In this document: positions 33,384-42,009 of the stretch, one piece after another
Layout of the letters: each line of letters begins with the position of its first letter
Numbering within the stretch: the stretch's first letter is position 1
Position numbers and translations under genes: made by a program
Notes under the pieces: generated by a model
What the model was told of the DNA's origin: nothing
The model's database searches: none
The model's input: the letters and a program-made list of their open reading frames with translations, nothing else
Assembly (NCBI RefSeq): GCF_030816195.1
Contig: NZ_JAUSXS010000001.1
Coordinates: forward strand, 4,921,501-4,985,500
From: Pseudomonas sp. W4I3
GTDB taxonomy: Bacteria; Pseudomonadota; Gammaproteobacteria; Pseudomonadales; Pseudomonadaceae
Reading direction: 5' to 3'
Length of the DNA: 64,000 nucleotides

Positions 33384-35213
33384 CTCTATCGTCGTTTTGA
33401 ACAACTGATCGACATCTTCCGCGACGCTCCCAGCGCGGCCCCTCCCGACCAAGTCCTGCCCTTCTATCTCTACTACCTGCGTCAGGTGTGGCCGCATTTC
33501 GCCGCCCTGCTGGTGGTGGGCCTGATCGGCGCGCTGATCGAAGTGGCCCTGTTCAGCTACCTGAGCCGCATCATCGACCTGGCGCAGGGCACGCCGCCCG
33601 CCAATTTCTTCCAGGTCCACAGCACCGAGCTGATCTGGATGGCAGTGGTCGCGCTATTGCTGCGCCCGATCTTCGGCGCCCTGCATGACCTGTTGGTGCA
33701 CCAGACCATCAGCCCCGGCATGACCAGCCTGATCCGCTGGCAGAACCACAGCTACGTGCTCAAGCAGAGCCTGAATTTCTTCCAGAACGACTTCGCCGGG
33801 CGTATTGCCCAGCGCATCATGCAAACCGGCAACTCCCTGCGCGACTCCGCCGTGGCTGCGGTGGATGCGATCTGGCACGTGGCGATCTACGCCATCAGTT
33901 CGCTGGTGTTGTTCGCCGAGGCCGACTGGCGCCTGATGATCCCGCTGGTGACCTGGATCATCTGTTACAGCCTGACGTTGCGTTACTTCGTGCCTCGCGT
34001 GAAGGAACGCTCGGTGATTTCCTCCGAAGCGCGCTCCAAGCTGATGGGCCGCATCGTCGACGGCTATACCAATATCACCACCTTGAAGCTGTTCGCCCAT
34101 ACCCAGTACGAGCAGCAGTACGCCAAGGAAGCGATCGTCGAGCAAACCGAAAAAACCCAGCTGGCCAGCCGTGTAGTGACCAGCATGGACGTGGTGATCA
34201 CCACCATGAACGGCCTGTTGATCGTCACCACCACGGGCCTGGCCCTGTGGTTGTGGACCCAGTCGCTGATTTCCGTGGGCGCGATTGCCCTGGCCACCGG
34301 CCTGGTGATTCGTATCGTCAACATGTCCGGCTGGATCATGTGGGTGGTCAACGGCATCTTCGAAAATATCGGCATGGTGCAGGACGGCCTGAAAACCATC
34401 GCCCAGCCGCTGGCCGTGATCGACCGCGACAACGCCCCGCCCCTGCGCGTGCCCCATGGCGAAGTGCGCTTCGAGCAGGTGGACTTCCACTACGGCAAGA
34501 AGAGCGGGATCATTGGCGGCCTCGACCTTGAGATCAAGGCCGGGGAAAAAATCGGCCTGATCGGCCCCTCCGGCGCGGGCAAATCGACCTTGGTCAATCT
34601 GCTGCTGCGCCTGTACGACCTGCAAGGCGGGCGCATCCTGATCGACGGCCAGAACATTGCCGAAGTCGCCCAGGAAAGCCTGCGCGCGCAGATTGGCATG
34701 ATCACCCAGGACACTTCGCTGCTGCACCGCTCGATCCGCGACAACCTGCTGTATGGCAAGCCGGACGCAACCGATGAAGAACTCTGGGCCGCCGTGCACA
34801 AAGCGCGCGCCGACGAGTTTATCCCGCTGCTGTCGGATTCCGAGGGCCGTACCGGGCTGGATGCCCACGTCGGCGAACGCGGGGTGAAACTCTCCGGCGG
34901 GCAACGCCAACGAATCGCCATTGCCCGCGTGCTGCTCAAGGACGCGCCGATCCTGATCATGGACGAAGCCACCTCAGCGCTGGACTCCGAGGTGGAAGCC
35001 GCGATCCAGGAGAGCCTGGAAACCCTGATGCAGGGCAAAACCGTGATCGCGATTGCGCACCGATTGTCGACCATTGCGCGGATGGACCGTCTGGTCGTGC
35101 TGGAGAAAGGCCAGATTGCCGAGACGGGCAGCCACGCCGAGTTGCTGGCCCATGGTGGGCTGTATGCCAGGTTGTGGCAGCATCAGACCGGTGGATTTGT
35201 CGGCATCGACTGA
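33381..35213 (+). CDS. ABC exporter (fused membrane and ATPase domains)
   Basis: 610-residue half-transporter that would dimerise to export lipids or drugs. Residues ~35-350 hold six membrane helices (HFAALLVVGLIGALIEVALFSYLSRIIDL and others). The ATPase domain has Walker A GPSGAGKST, Q-loop TQDTS, signature LSGGQ, Walker B ILIMDEATSALD and switch histidine AHRLS. The ATG is 33381; the upstream 20-residue extension is dropped. It lies 82 bp after ppiA. Substrate unknown. Confidence 0.88.
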   Translation: MLYRRFEQLIDIFRDAPSAAPPDQVLPFYLYYLRQVWPHFAALLVVGLIGALIEVALFSYLSRIIDLAQGTPPANFFQVHSTELIWMAVVALLLRPIFGALHDLLVHQTISPGMTSLIRWQNHSYVLKQSLNFFQNDFAGRIAQRIMQTGNSLRDSAVAAVDAIWHVAIYAISSLVLFAEADWRLMIPLVTWIICYSLTLRYFVPRVKERSVISSEARSKLMGRIVDGYTNITTLKLFAHTQYEQQYAKEAIVEQTEKTQLASRVVTSMDVVITTMNGLLIVTTTGLALWLWTQSLISVGAIALATGLVIRIVNMSGWIMWVVNGIFENIGMVQDGLKTIAQPLAVIDRDNAPPLRVPHGEVRFEQVDFHYGKKSGIIGGLDLEIKAGEKIGLIGPSGAGKSTLVNLLLRLYDLQGGRILIDGQNIAEVAQESLRAQIGMITQDTSLLHRSIRDNLLYGKPDATDEELWAAVHKARADEFIPLLSDSEGRTGLDAHVGERGVKLSGGQRQRIAIARVLLKDAPILIMDEATSALDSEVEAAIQESLETLMQGKTVIAIAHRLSTIARMDRLVVLEKGQIAETGSHAELLAHGGLYARLWQHQTGGFVGID

Positions 35214-35244
35214 ATCAAACACCCAAACGGCAGGAGCAGGCTTG

Positions 35245-35342
35245 TTGTGGCGAGCAAGCTTGCTTGCGCTGGGGTGCGAAGCGCCCCCAAAAAAGCCGGC
35301 TCCCGCTGCGCTGTCGGACGGGAGCAAGCTCCCTCGCCACAA
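35245..35342. repeat. REPIN-like inverted pair
   Basis: TTGTGGCGAGCAAGCTTGCT at 35245-35264 and its near-inverse GGGAGCAAGCTCCCTCGCCA near the right end. The centre (AAAAAAGCCGGCTCC) resembles that of the pair at 8076-8172. Confidence 0.8.
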
Positions 35343-35392
35343 CCAGCCCCCTCTCATATTTGATCGTTATGAGTTAATACAATTTGCACCGT

Positions 35393-35424
35393 GCGCCAGT
35401 GCCCAAAGGGCCCTGGCGCTTTTT
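35393..35424 (+). terminator. Rho-independent terminator
   Basis: GCGCCAG (35393-35399) pairs with CTGGCGC (35413-35419), with inner GCCC/GGGC pairing, followed by TTTTT. It lies about 180 bp after the ABC gene and could alternatively attenuate the aqpZ leader. Confidence 0.75.
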
Positions 35425-35551
35425 CATACCCTGGATTTGTGTCAAAACCGTGCTGTAATCAGTGCAGTGCCCAGAGGGGTGCTGAAGTAAATCGGCAGGA
35501 AGCGTCATTGATTTACTGATCCGGTAGAGCGATCTATCAAGGATGTGTCGC

Positions 35552-36253
35552 ATGTCTTTGTTCAAACGTTCAGTCACAGAGGGCTTGGGTACGTTTTGGC
35601 TGGTGTTGGGCGGCTGCGGGAGTGCGGTGTTGGCCGCAGCGTTTCCCGCGGTCGGGATTGGTCTGTTGGGCGTTGCGCTGGCATTCGGTTTGACGGTGCT
35701 GACCATGGCCGTTGCAATCGGCCATATCAGCGGTTGTCACCTTAACCCGGCGGTATCGGTAGGGCTGGTGGTCGGCGGAAGATTTCCCGCCAGGGAGCTG
35801 CCAGCGTATATCGCGGCGCAAGTCATCGGTGGTGTGATTGCCGCCGCGTTGCTGTACTTCATCGCCAGCGGTAAACCCGGCTTCGAGCTGGCGGGTGGCC
35901 TGGCTTCCAACGGCTACGGCGACCATTCTCCCGGCGGCTACTCGATGGCGGCGGGGTTTGTCTGTGAGCTGGTGATGACCACGATGTTCGTATTGATCAT
36001 CCTCGGCGCCACCGACAGCCGCGCCCCGAAGGGCCTCGCGCCCATTGCCATCGGCCTGGCTTTGACCCTGATCCACTTGATCTCCATTCCTGTCACCAAC
36101 ACATCGGTCAACCCGGCCCGCAGTACCGGCCCGGCATTGATCGTCGGTGGGTGGGCGATCCAGCAGTTATGGATGTTCTGGCTCGCGCCAATTCTGGGTG
36201 CGGTGATCGCAGGTGTGGCCTATCGATGGCTGGGCAAGGAGCAGCCGGCCTGA
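35552..36253 (+). CDS. aqpZ: Aquaporin Z
   Basis: 233-residue water channel with six hydrophobic helices and both NPA half-helices: HLNPAVS (near residue 63) and VNPARST (near residue 188), the latter with the arginine of the selectivity filter. The start at ATG 35552 is set by AAGGA eight bases upstream (an in-frame ATG at 35543 is too close). A perfect 15-bp-stem hairpin follows the stop. Confidence 0.92.
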   Translation: MSLFKRSVTEGLGTFWLVLGGCGSAVLAAAFPAVGIGLLGVALAFGLTVLTMAVAIGHISGCHLNPAVSVGLVVGGRFPARELPAYIAAQVIGGVIAAALLYFIASGKPGFELAGGLASNGYGDHSPGGYSMAAGFVCELVMTTMFVLIILGATDSRAPKGLAPIAIGLALTLIHLISIPVTNTSVNPARSTGPALIVGGWAIQQLWMFWLAPILGAVIAGVAYRWLGKEQPA

Positions 36254-36260
36254 GGTAAAC

Positions 36261-36295
36261 AAGCTCAGCCCTGCCGATAAGGCAGGGCTGAGCTT
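36261..36295 (+). terminator. Hairpin terminator of aqpZ, left copy of a 28-bp direct repeat
   Basis: A 15-bp perfect stem (AAGCTCAGCCCTGCC and its complement) with loop GATAA. Bases 36264-36291 are repeated identically, in the same orientation, at 36891-36918. Confidence 0.8.
36264..36291. repeat. 28-bp direct repeat flanking brnTA, left copy
   Basis: Identical 28-bp sequence at 36264-36291 and 36891-36918 (core GCCCTGCCGATAAGGCAGGG). The 599 bp between the copies holds only brnTA and its operator. Confidence 0.9.
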
Positions 36296-36308
36296 AAGAG
36301 CGTGCTGA

Positions 36309-36557
36309 TCAGCCTTGATGAGCCTGCATGTATTGGCGCAAAAGCTGGTTGATACGCGTCTGGTATCCAGTACCTTGACCTTTGAACCACTCTAAAACGT
36401 CCGCATCAAGTCGAATGGTAACCGCCTGCTTCACCGGAACACGCAACTCAGCACGCCGAAAAAACTCAGCATCCAGTTCAGGAATTTCACCGGTATCGAT
36501 GTCTTTATCATTCATCTTGGCCAAGCGCTCCCAATCAGTTTTCGATGTTTGCGTCAT
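36309..36557 (-). CDS. brnA: BrnA-type antitoxin
   Basis: 82-residue antitoxin. A flexible N-terminus is followed by a ribbon-helix-helix-like DNA-binding part (PVKQAVTIRLDADVLEWFKGQGTGYQTRINQLLRQYM), the signature of BrnA. It neutralises the BrnT RNase and represses its own promoter. Its start lies inside the end of brnT (23-bp overlap), so the two are translationally coupled, toxin first, as known for brnTA. Confidence 0.92.
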   Translation of the reverse strand: MTQTSKTDWERLAKMNDKDIDTGEIPELDAEFFRRAELRVPVKQAVTIRLDADVLEWFKGQGTGYQTRINQLLRQYMQAHQG

Positions 36558-36813
36558 AATATTTGGCCTCCTTCTTGGTTGCTTTTCGGGCGGAGATGAT
36601 ACGGATCACATCGCCACGCCGTTCGGTGTATACGACCACACCTATCAATAATTTTATCCAGCCAATACCAATCCAGCGCTCTTCGCCATAATCCCCTCGA
36701 TCATCGCGCAAGGCCAGCATTGGATGCCGGAAGATATCCGGAACGTCATTGAAATCGATGCCGTGCTTAGAAATGTTGGCGTTGTTCTTTGACTCATCCC
36801 ACTCAAAATGCAT
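36535..36813 (-). CDS. brnT: BrnT-type RNase toxin
   Basis: 92-residue toxin of the RelE-like fold. It starts with the family motif MHFEWDESKNNANISKHGIDF and ends RIISARKATKKEAKYYD, with the conserved R-x-ISAR-x2-T stretch. BrnT halts growth by cleaving RNA. A perfect palindrome (36821-36846) lies seven bases before the ATG. The gene is first of the brnTA pair, and the module is bracketed by a 28-bp direct repeat. Confidence 0.92.
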   Translation of the reverse strand: MHFEWDESKNNANISKHGIDFNDVPDIFRHPMLALRDDRGDYGEERWIGIGWIKLLIGVVVYTERRGDVIRIISARKATKKEAKYYDANIEN

Positions 36814-36820
36814 GGCACGC

Positions 36821-36846
36821 CCTGTATGTACTTTTGTACATACAGG
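36821..36846 (-). promoter_or_regulatory. Palindromic operator of brnTA
   Basis: CCTGTATGTAC-TTTT-GTACATACAGG: a perfect 11-bp inverted repeat immediately upstream of brnT. Its edge overlaps the AGGG that serves as Shine-Dalgarno, so BrnA binding would block both transcription and the leader. BrnA is known to autorepress. Confidence 0.8.
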
Positions 36847-36890
36847 CTAGCGTGTTTGGGCCTTGTCAGGCAGCACCGCCAGACAAGTGG

Positions 36891-36918
36891 CTCAGCCCTG
36901 CCGATAAGGCAGGGCTGA
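36891..36918. repeat. 28-bp direct repeat flanking brnTA, right copy
   Basis: Identical to 36264-36291. This copy encodes the last eight residues and stop codon of the GNAT/FemAB-like gene (SALPYRQG). Confidence 0.9.
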
Positions 36919-38016
36919 CCTCGCCTCTTCGGCATACGCCAGAACACCCATCCGTTCACGTTCGAGGAAATCTTCCACGGCGCTTTTCAACCCCGGGTGC
37001 CGCAGATAATGCCATGACCGGGTAATCACCGGCTCAAAGCCGCGAATCAGTTTGTGCTCGCCTTGAGCGCCGGCGTCGAAACGTTGCAGGCCGTGCGCGA
37101 TGGCGTAGTCCATGCCCTGGTAGAAACAGGTCTCGAAATGCAGCCGGTCGAACTCCGCCAGGCAGCCCCAATAGCGGCCGTAGAAGCTGTCACCGCCGAT
37201 CAGGCTGAAGGCCATGGCCACCGGACGTGAGCCCTGCTTGGCCAGTACCACGCGAATCGCCTCGGGCATGCGCTCGGCCAGCAGGCTGAAAAACGCCCGG
37301 GTCAGGTAGGGCGACTGCCGACGCACCACATAAGTATTGGCGTAGCAGGCGTAGACAAAATCCCACTGGGCTTCGCTCAGCTCATGGCCCTGCAGCCACT
37401 CGAACTCGATGCCCTGCCCCGCCACTTGCTCACGCTCCTTGCGCATCTGCTTGCGCTTGCGTGAACTCAGGGCGTCGAGAAAGTCCTGGAAGTCGCGGTA
37501 GCCACGGTTCTGCCAGTGAAATTGGCAGCCCAGGCGCTGCAACCAGCCGGGTTGCCGAGCCAGTGCGTCGTCGGCCAATGGGTCGGTGAAGTTGATATGG
37601 GCGCTGGAGAGCCCTTCGATTTCCAGGTAGCCGGGCAGGCTGTTCAGCAGCTCGAAGCCGTCCTCGGCACTGGCGGCCAGCAGCCGTGGGCCGCTGACGG
37701 GGCTGAAAGGCACGGCCGTCAGCAACTTGGGGTAATAGTCGATGCCGGCCCGCGCGCAGGCATCGGCCCAACCGTGATCGAACACGTACTCGCCATAGGA
37801 ATGAAACTTGCGATAACCGGGCAATGCCGCCACCAGACGATCGCCTTCCCAATGCAGCAAATGCTCCGGCTGCCAGCCCGAATGAGGGCCCAGGCTGGCA
37901 CTGTCTTCCAGCGCGCTCAGGAACGCATGCCGCACGAACGGCTGGGCCTGCGGCGCCAGGGCATCCCAGACCTGAGGTGTGATTTCGGACAGGCTGTCCA
38001 GGCGTTGCAGCGGCAT
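36892..38016 (-). CDS. GNAT/FemAB-like N-acetyltransferase superfamily protein
   Basis: 374-residue protein of the COG3146/DUF482 group, with a GNAT-type acyltransferase fold. Readable segments are HAFLSALEDSASLGPHSGWQPEHLL, the KRKQMRKEREQVAGQGIEFEW helix and the C-terminal FYGRYWGCLAEFDRLHFETCFYQGMDYAIAHGLQRFDAGAQGEHKLIRGF motif that marks the family. Substrate unknown. Of three in-frame starts I choose the ATG 38014-38016, which is best spaced from GAGG. The last eight codons fall in the 28-bp direct repeat. Confidence 0.8.
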   Translation of the reverse strand: MPLQRLDSLSEITPQVWDALAPQAQPFVRHAFLSALEDSASLGPHSGWQPEHLLHWEGDRLVAALPGYRKFHSYGEYVFDHGWADACARAGIDYYPKLLTAVPFSPVSGPRLLAASAEDGFELLNSLPGYLEIEGLSSAHINFTDPLADDALARQPGWLQRLGCQFHWQNRGYRDFQDFLDALSSRKRKQMRKEREQVAGQGIEFEWLQGHELSEAQWDFVYACYANTYVVRRQSPYLTRAFFSLLAERMPEAIRVVLAKQGSRPVAMAFSLIGGDSFYGRYWGCLAEFDRLHFETCFYQGMDYAIAHGLQRFDAGAQGEHKLIRGFEPVITRSWHYLRHPGLKSAVEDFLERERMGVLAYAEEARSALPYRQG

Positions 38017-38300
38017 CGGCATCCTCACTGTTTCCGGGCGTGAAAGCCTGGCGAGTATCGCCTATCACAGCCGCGTACACACCTCGAAAAAGCCGGACAG
38101 ACCTCCCGGACAATAGTTCCATCGGCAAGCAACATGTCATGCAGATGAAATCACTTAGCCACTACTTCGTCATAAACCGCCGCGATACTGGCGCCTGTTT
38201 TTAGAGCATCTGGGCATTGCCAGGTGACATTTTTTCCGCCCGTGATCGGTCGGTTGTGTCCCGGAGGGTTTGCTAGCCCTCCCCACTTTCGGAGATTGAT

Positions 38301-39623
38301 ATGCGTCTTGCTTCCACTAAAACTGCGGCGGCCCTGTGTGGCGGCCTGTTGCTCGCCCTGAGCGTTCCGGCCAGCGCTGCAGTCGACGCCAAGTTGCTCG
38401 ACATGCTCAAGGCCAACGGCCAGATCACCGCCTCGCAGTACACCGAATTGCAAAACGAGTTGGCCAAAGATCAGAAAGAACAGCAGATCGCACGGCAGGC
38501 TCAACAGGAAACCAACGAACAGATCGCGGCCACCGCGAAAAAGACCAACGAGCTGAGCAGCTTCGACCAGAAGCTGGCCTGGGCCGCCAAGACTCAGTTC
38601 AAGGGCGATGTGCGCTTTCGCCAGGAAACCATCAAGATCGACGGCGAGCCCAACAATGGCGGGCGTGACAAGGACCGACAACGCATCCGCGCCCGCCTGG
38701 GCGCCTACACCGAAATCAATCCGCAAGTGGACACCGGTATCCGTATCGCCACGGGCGGCGGAGACGATGCGCGTTCCACCAACCAGGACCAGGATGGCTA
38801 CTTCGATAAAAAATCGATCTGGCTGGACCTCGGCTACATCGACTACCACCCGGACCAGATCAAGAACCTGCACGTGATCGGCGGCAAGATGCTGCAGCCG
38901 TGGGTGAACATGGGCGATGTGATCTGGGATAGCGACATCAACCCAGAAGGCCTGGCGGTCACGTACAAATACCCACTGGGTGGCAGTGCCGAACTGTTCG
39001 GCAGCCTGGGCAACTACAACCTCAAGGACAACGTCGACGGCGACGGTGTGCAATTTCGCCACGACCTGCGCCTGACTTCCGGCCAGCTGGGCACACGCTT
39101 CTCGCTCACCGACAACCTGAAAATGACCGTGGGCGGCAGTGTCTACGCTTACCAGAACGACAAGGACAGCCGCTGCACGACCACCACCACGCCTTGCGCA
39201 TTGGCGGTCAACGGCAACTCGGCCAACGGTGAGTTCCGTCTGTATGAAGGTTTTGCCCAAGCGGACATCGGCGGCCTGGCCGTGCCTTTGGCGTTCTACG
39301 GCCAGTACGTGAAGAACAACGACGCCGTGACCGATCAGGACACCGCGTGGTTGCTGGGGGCCAAGTCCAAGGTGTTCGGGTTCAACCTGGACTACAACTA
39401 CCGCGATACCCAACGTGATGCGGTGGTGGGCGCCTTCACCGACTCGGACTTCGCCAACGGCACCACCGGTTCACGTGGCCACAAGCTGAAGGTCAGCTAC
39501 GACATCGACAAGAACTTCGCCCTGGGCGCCACGTACTTCCTGACCAAGGCTGACTACGCCAGCCGTACCCAGCGAGATGCCAACGCCAACACCCTGCAGC
39601 TGGATGCTGAAGCCAAGTTCTAA
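38301..39623 (+). CDS. Putative outer-membrane porin (Porin_5 type)
   Basis: 440-residue exported beta-barrel. The signal peptide (MRLASTKTAAALCGGLLLALSVPASAA) is cleaved near residue 27. Next comes a coiled-coil-like segment (residues ~35-85, LLDMLKANGQITASQYTELQNELAKDQKEQQIARQAQQE) and then a barrel that begins FKGDVRFRQETIKIDG and ends with a terminal phenylalanine (LQLDAEAKF). This layout fits the Pseudomonas putative porins of family PF16930. It is isolated, with a REP pair downstream. Substrate not predictable. Confidence 0.82.
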   Translation: MRLASTKTAAALCGGLLLALSVPASAAVDAKLLDMLKANGQITASQYTELQNELAKDQKEQQIARQAQQETNEQIAATAKKTNELSSFDQKLAWAAKTQFKGDVRFRQETIKIDGEPNNGGRDKDRQRIRARLGAYTEINPQVDTGIRIATGGGDDARSTNQDQDGYFDKKSIWLDLGYIDYHPDQIKNLHVIGGKMLQPWVNMGDVIWDSDINPEGLAVTYKYPLGGSAELFGSLGNYNLKDNVDGDGVQFRHDLRLTSGQLGTRFSLTDNLKMTVGGSVYAYQNDKDSRCTTTTTPCALAVNGNSANGEFRLYEGFAQADIGGLAVPLAFYGQYVKNNDAVTDQDTAWLLGAKSKVFGFNLDYNYRDTQRDAVVGAFTDSDFANGTTGSRGHKLKVSYDIDKNFALGATYFLTKADYASRTQRDANANTLQLDAEAKF

Positions 39624-39632
39624 CCTCACCAT

Positions 39633-39745
39633 TGTAGGAGCGAGGGGGACGCCTAGTTCTTGCTCGCGAAGAACGAACAGGCAGCGCGTTTATCCAGGAT
39701 ACCCGCGTTATCGTTGACGTTTTTCGCGAGCAAGCTTGCTCCTAC
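39633..39745. repeat. Degenerate REPIN-like inverted pair
   Basis: TGTAGGAGCGAG at the left and its counterpart GCGAGCAAGCTTGCTCCTAC at the right (to 39745), of the same family as 16565 and 55931. The right arm reaches the stop region of the anti-sigma gene. Confidence 0.75.
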
Positions 39746-39975
39746 ACGTCTTTACGCCGTTCGGCCGCGAGCCTTTCGGCCAGTGCGTCCGCACCCTCCA
39801 CTGGCGCCTGCGGCATGATCCGCAACGTCGCCTGCATCAAGCGCATCTGCCGAATGAATCGCCGGCAATTCGCGCAGAACATCAAGTGATGTCGCACCAG
39901 TAAACGCTCTCGAAAGGTCAATTGCCCATCGAGGTAGTCGCTGGAACGTGCCACTTGCTCTTTACAGGTCAGCAT
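39742..39975 (-). CDS. Zinc-finger anti-sigma factor
   Basis: 77-residue protein with the zinc motif H30-x3-C34-x2-C37 and C4, typical of cytoplasmic anti-sigma (ZAS/zf-HC2) domains. It has no membrane helix. It overlaps the 3' end of the ECF sigma gene by 7 bp (ATGCTGA), so the pair is made together. It is predicted to hold the sigma factor inactive, perhaps releasing it on oxidation of the cysteines. Confidence 0.82.
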   Translation of the reverse strand: MLTCKEQVARSSDYLDGQLTFRERLLVRHHLMFCANCRRFIRQMRLMQATLRIMPQAPVEGADALAERLAAERRKDV

Positions 39976-40583
39976 TCGCCCGTTTCCTCAAAATGCTCCA
40001 CGGTTGCAAAGACTTTCAGCCGTGCTCGATGCAACAGCACCCGCACATTGGAGAGAGAGAGCGTCAGAAGATTACAGATCTCCTCCAACTCCAGGCCCTG
40101 GCGCTCGCGCAGCACCAGCACACTGCTTTGCAATTGGGACAGGCTCAGAATCGTATGCTCCAGGCATTTGCGCAATTCCTCCTCGGTCAGCAGGGCTTCC
40201 GGCGTGTCTTGGTGCCAGGCATACGGGGCGACGGCCCAGTGACCGTCGTCAGGCGCGAAGCGGTCATCGCCGATGGTCCCATGAGGAGAAGGCAGGTCGT
40301 CGAGTAACACCTCGCGACGATTTTGCTTGTAGCGGCCTTTGGCGGAATTCGCCGTGATCGTCAGCAACCAGGTCTTCAGGCTTGAACGCCCTTCGAACTT
40401 GGCAAGGTTGCGGACCACCGACAACCAGGCATCCTGCACCACCTCATCGGCGTGACGCTGACCGACGATGGCATAGGCCACCGCCCGCATCGCGCTCTGG
40501 TAAGTGGTGACCAACTCTTTGTAGGCCTGCTGCTCGCCCTTGAGCAGGCGTTCGAGCAGGTGCGCGTCGTTCGCTGCAGCCAT
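39969..40583 (-). CDS. ECF-type RNA polymerase sigma factor
   Basis: 204-residue sigma factor. Region 2 (residues ~22-80: DEVVQDAWLSVVRNLAKFEGRSSLKTWLLTITANSAKGRYKQNRRE) and region 4 (residues ~140-195: LSLSQLQSSVLVLRERQGLELEEICNLLTLSLSNVRVLLHRARLKV) are clear; a longer-than-usual linker separates them. It resembles by position the PA3285 sigma gene next to the FabH-like PA3286 of P. aeruginosa. Promoter targets unknown. Confidence 0.88.
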   Translation of the reverse strand: MAAANDAHLLERLLKGEQQAYKELVTTYQSAMRAVAYAIVGQRHADEVVQDAWLSVVRNLAKFEGRSSLKTWLLTITANSAKGRYKQNRREVLLDDLPSPHGTIGDDRFAPDDGHWAVAPYAWHQDTPEALLTEEELRKCLEHTILSLSQLQSSVLVLRERQGLELEEICNLLTLSLSNVRVLLHRARLKVFATVEHFEETGEC

Positions 40584-40621
40584 TCAATACCTCGATGTAA
40601 AAGTACCGGCCAGCGCCCACA

Positions 40622-41743
40622 TCAACGTTTGCGCAAGATCACACTGCCGATGGAATAGCCCGCGCCGAACGAGCTGAGCACCGCCACGGAGCCCTTGGGC
40701 AAGTCATCCTGATAGGTGTGAAACGCAATCACCGAACCCGCCGAGCTGGTATTGGCGTAGGTATCGAGGATCACCGGTGCTTCTTCCACCGACGCCTCCC
40801 GGCCCAGCAGTTTCTTCACGATCAGGTGGTTCATGCTCAGGTTAGCCTGATGCAGCCAGAAGCGCTTTACATCGTTGACGCCCAGCTGGTTTTCCGCCAG
40901 GTGCGTACCGATCAGCTCGGCCACCATCGGGCAGACATCGCGGAACACCTTGCGGCCTTCCTGCACGAACAGTTTGTCCGGTGCGCCGATGCCCTCTTCT
41001 GCTGTGCGGTTGAGAAAGCCAAAGTTATTGCGGATGTTATTGGAGAACTTGGTCAGCAGCTTGGTGCTCACTACATCGAACTGGTGCTCGGACGTTGCCA
41101 GGTCGGCACGCTCGAGAATCACCGCCGTGGCGGCGTCACCAAAGATGAAGTGGCTGTCGCGATCGCGGAAATTCAAATGGCCGGTGCAGACTTCCGGATT
41201 GACCATCAGGATCGCCCGGGCCTGGCCCAACTGGATGCTATTGGCGGCATTCTGGATACCAAAGGTGGCCGAGGAGCACGCCACGTTCATGTCGAAACCG
41301 AACCCCTGGATACCCAGGGCTTCCTGAACCTCGATGGCGATAGCGGGGTAGGCACGCTGCAGGTTGGAGCAGGCGACGATCACGCCATCGATATCAGCAG
41401 CCGTCTTGCCTGCGCGTTGCAGCGCCTGTTCGGCGGCACCGACGGCCATCTGGCAGAGCACCGACCATTCGTCGTTGCTGCGCTCGGCCAAGCGCGGAGC
41501 CATGCGCCGTGGGTCAAGAATGCCGTCCTTGTCCATCACGAAACGGCTTTTGATACCCGAGGCCTTTTCGATGAACGCCGCGCTGGACTCCGTCAGCGCC
41601 TGCACGTCACCGCGCTCGATCGCAGCGGCATTTTCGCTGTTGAACTGTTGCACATAGGCATTGAAAGACTGCACCAGCTCTTCGTTGGAGATGCTGTTGG
41701 CCGGCGTGTACAGGCCAGTGCCGCTGATGACGACGTTATGCAC
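40622..41743 (-). CDS. Beta-ketoacyl-ACP synthase III, FabH2-like
   Basis: 373-residue thiolase-fold condensing enzyme. The triad is visible: active cysteine in NVACSSATFG, histidine in WLHQANLSM and asparagine in DTYANTSSAG. The closest described protein by memory is PA3286 of P. aeruginosa, which condenses octanoyl-CoA with malonyl-ACP to channel beta-oxidation products into fatty-acid synthesis. Start is GTG at 41741-41743 with AGGA seven bases upstream, giving the family's length; the frame reaches 41830 without a ribosome site. It lies 38 bp upstream of the ECF sigma gene on the same strand. Confidence 0.88.
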   Translation of the reverse strand: MHNVVISGTGLYTPANSISNEELVQSFNAYVQQFNSENAAAIERGDVQALTESSAAFIEKASGIKSRFVMDKDGILDPRRMAPRLAERSNDEWSVLCQMAVGAAEQALQRAGKTAADIDGVIVACSNLQRAYPAIAIEVQEALGIQGFGFDMNVACSSATFGIQNAANSIQLGQARAILMVNPEVCTGHLNFRDRDSHFIFGDAATAVILERADLATSEHQFDVVSTKLLTKFSNNIRNNFGFLNRTAEEGIGAPDKLFVQEGRKVFRDVCPMVAELIGTHLAENQLGVNDVKRFWLHQANLSMNHLIVKKLLGREASVEEAPVILDTYANTSSAGSVIAFHTYQDDLPKGSVAVLSSFGAGYSIGSVILRKR

Positions 41744-41944
41744 GGTCGTTCCTCTAAATCTGTCAGGCAGAAGATATTGGTACCGTCGTACCAAACTGTA
41801 AGTCGTTCGATTCCGTCCAGCGGGCATCAAACTGGCAATGCTTTATTCCATCGCGTCGCTGCTACGACGATCCCGGCATTTATGGGCGCGAAGTTTGCCA
41901 CAAACACTGGGGTTTGGCGCCACTTCCCGGACAAACACCGTTTA

Positions 41945-41976
41945 AATGTGGGAGGGGGCAAGCCCCCTTCCACATT
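41945..41976. repeat. Single REP-like hairpin
   Basis: AATGTGGGAGGGGGC and its near-complement GCCCCCTTCCACATT form one hairpin just beyond the hrpA stop codon; it may help end the hrpA transcript. It belongs to the same family as 3461-3547. Confidence 0.75.
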
Positions 41977-42009
41977 CGACCCCTGCTCACTTGGGTAACC
42001 GGGAAGACC

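Larger units (their letters stand above)
35214..35551. other. Intergenic region, 338 bp: REPIN and terminator
   Basis: Contains the REPIN at 35245-35342 and the terminator at 35393-35424. The remainder to 35551 is the aqpZ leader, with no clear promoter boxes. Confidence 0.6.

Noticed and set aside
38151..39413. 420-codon open frame antisense to the porin gene
   Set aside because: No family features; the sense strand encodes a signal peptide and beta-barrel.
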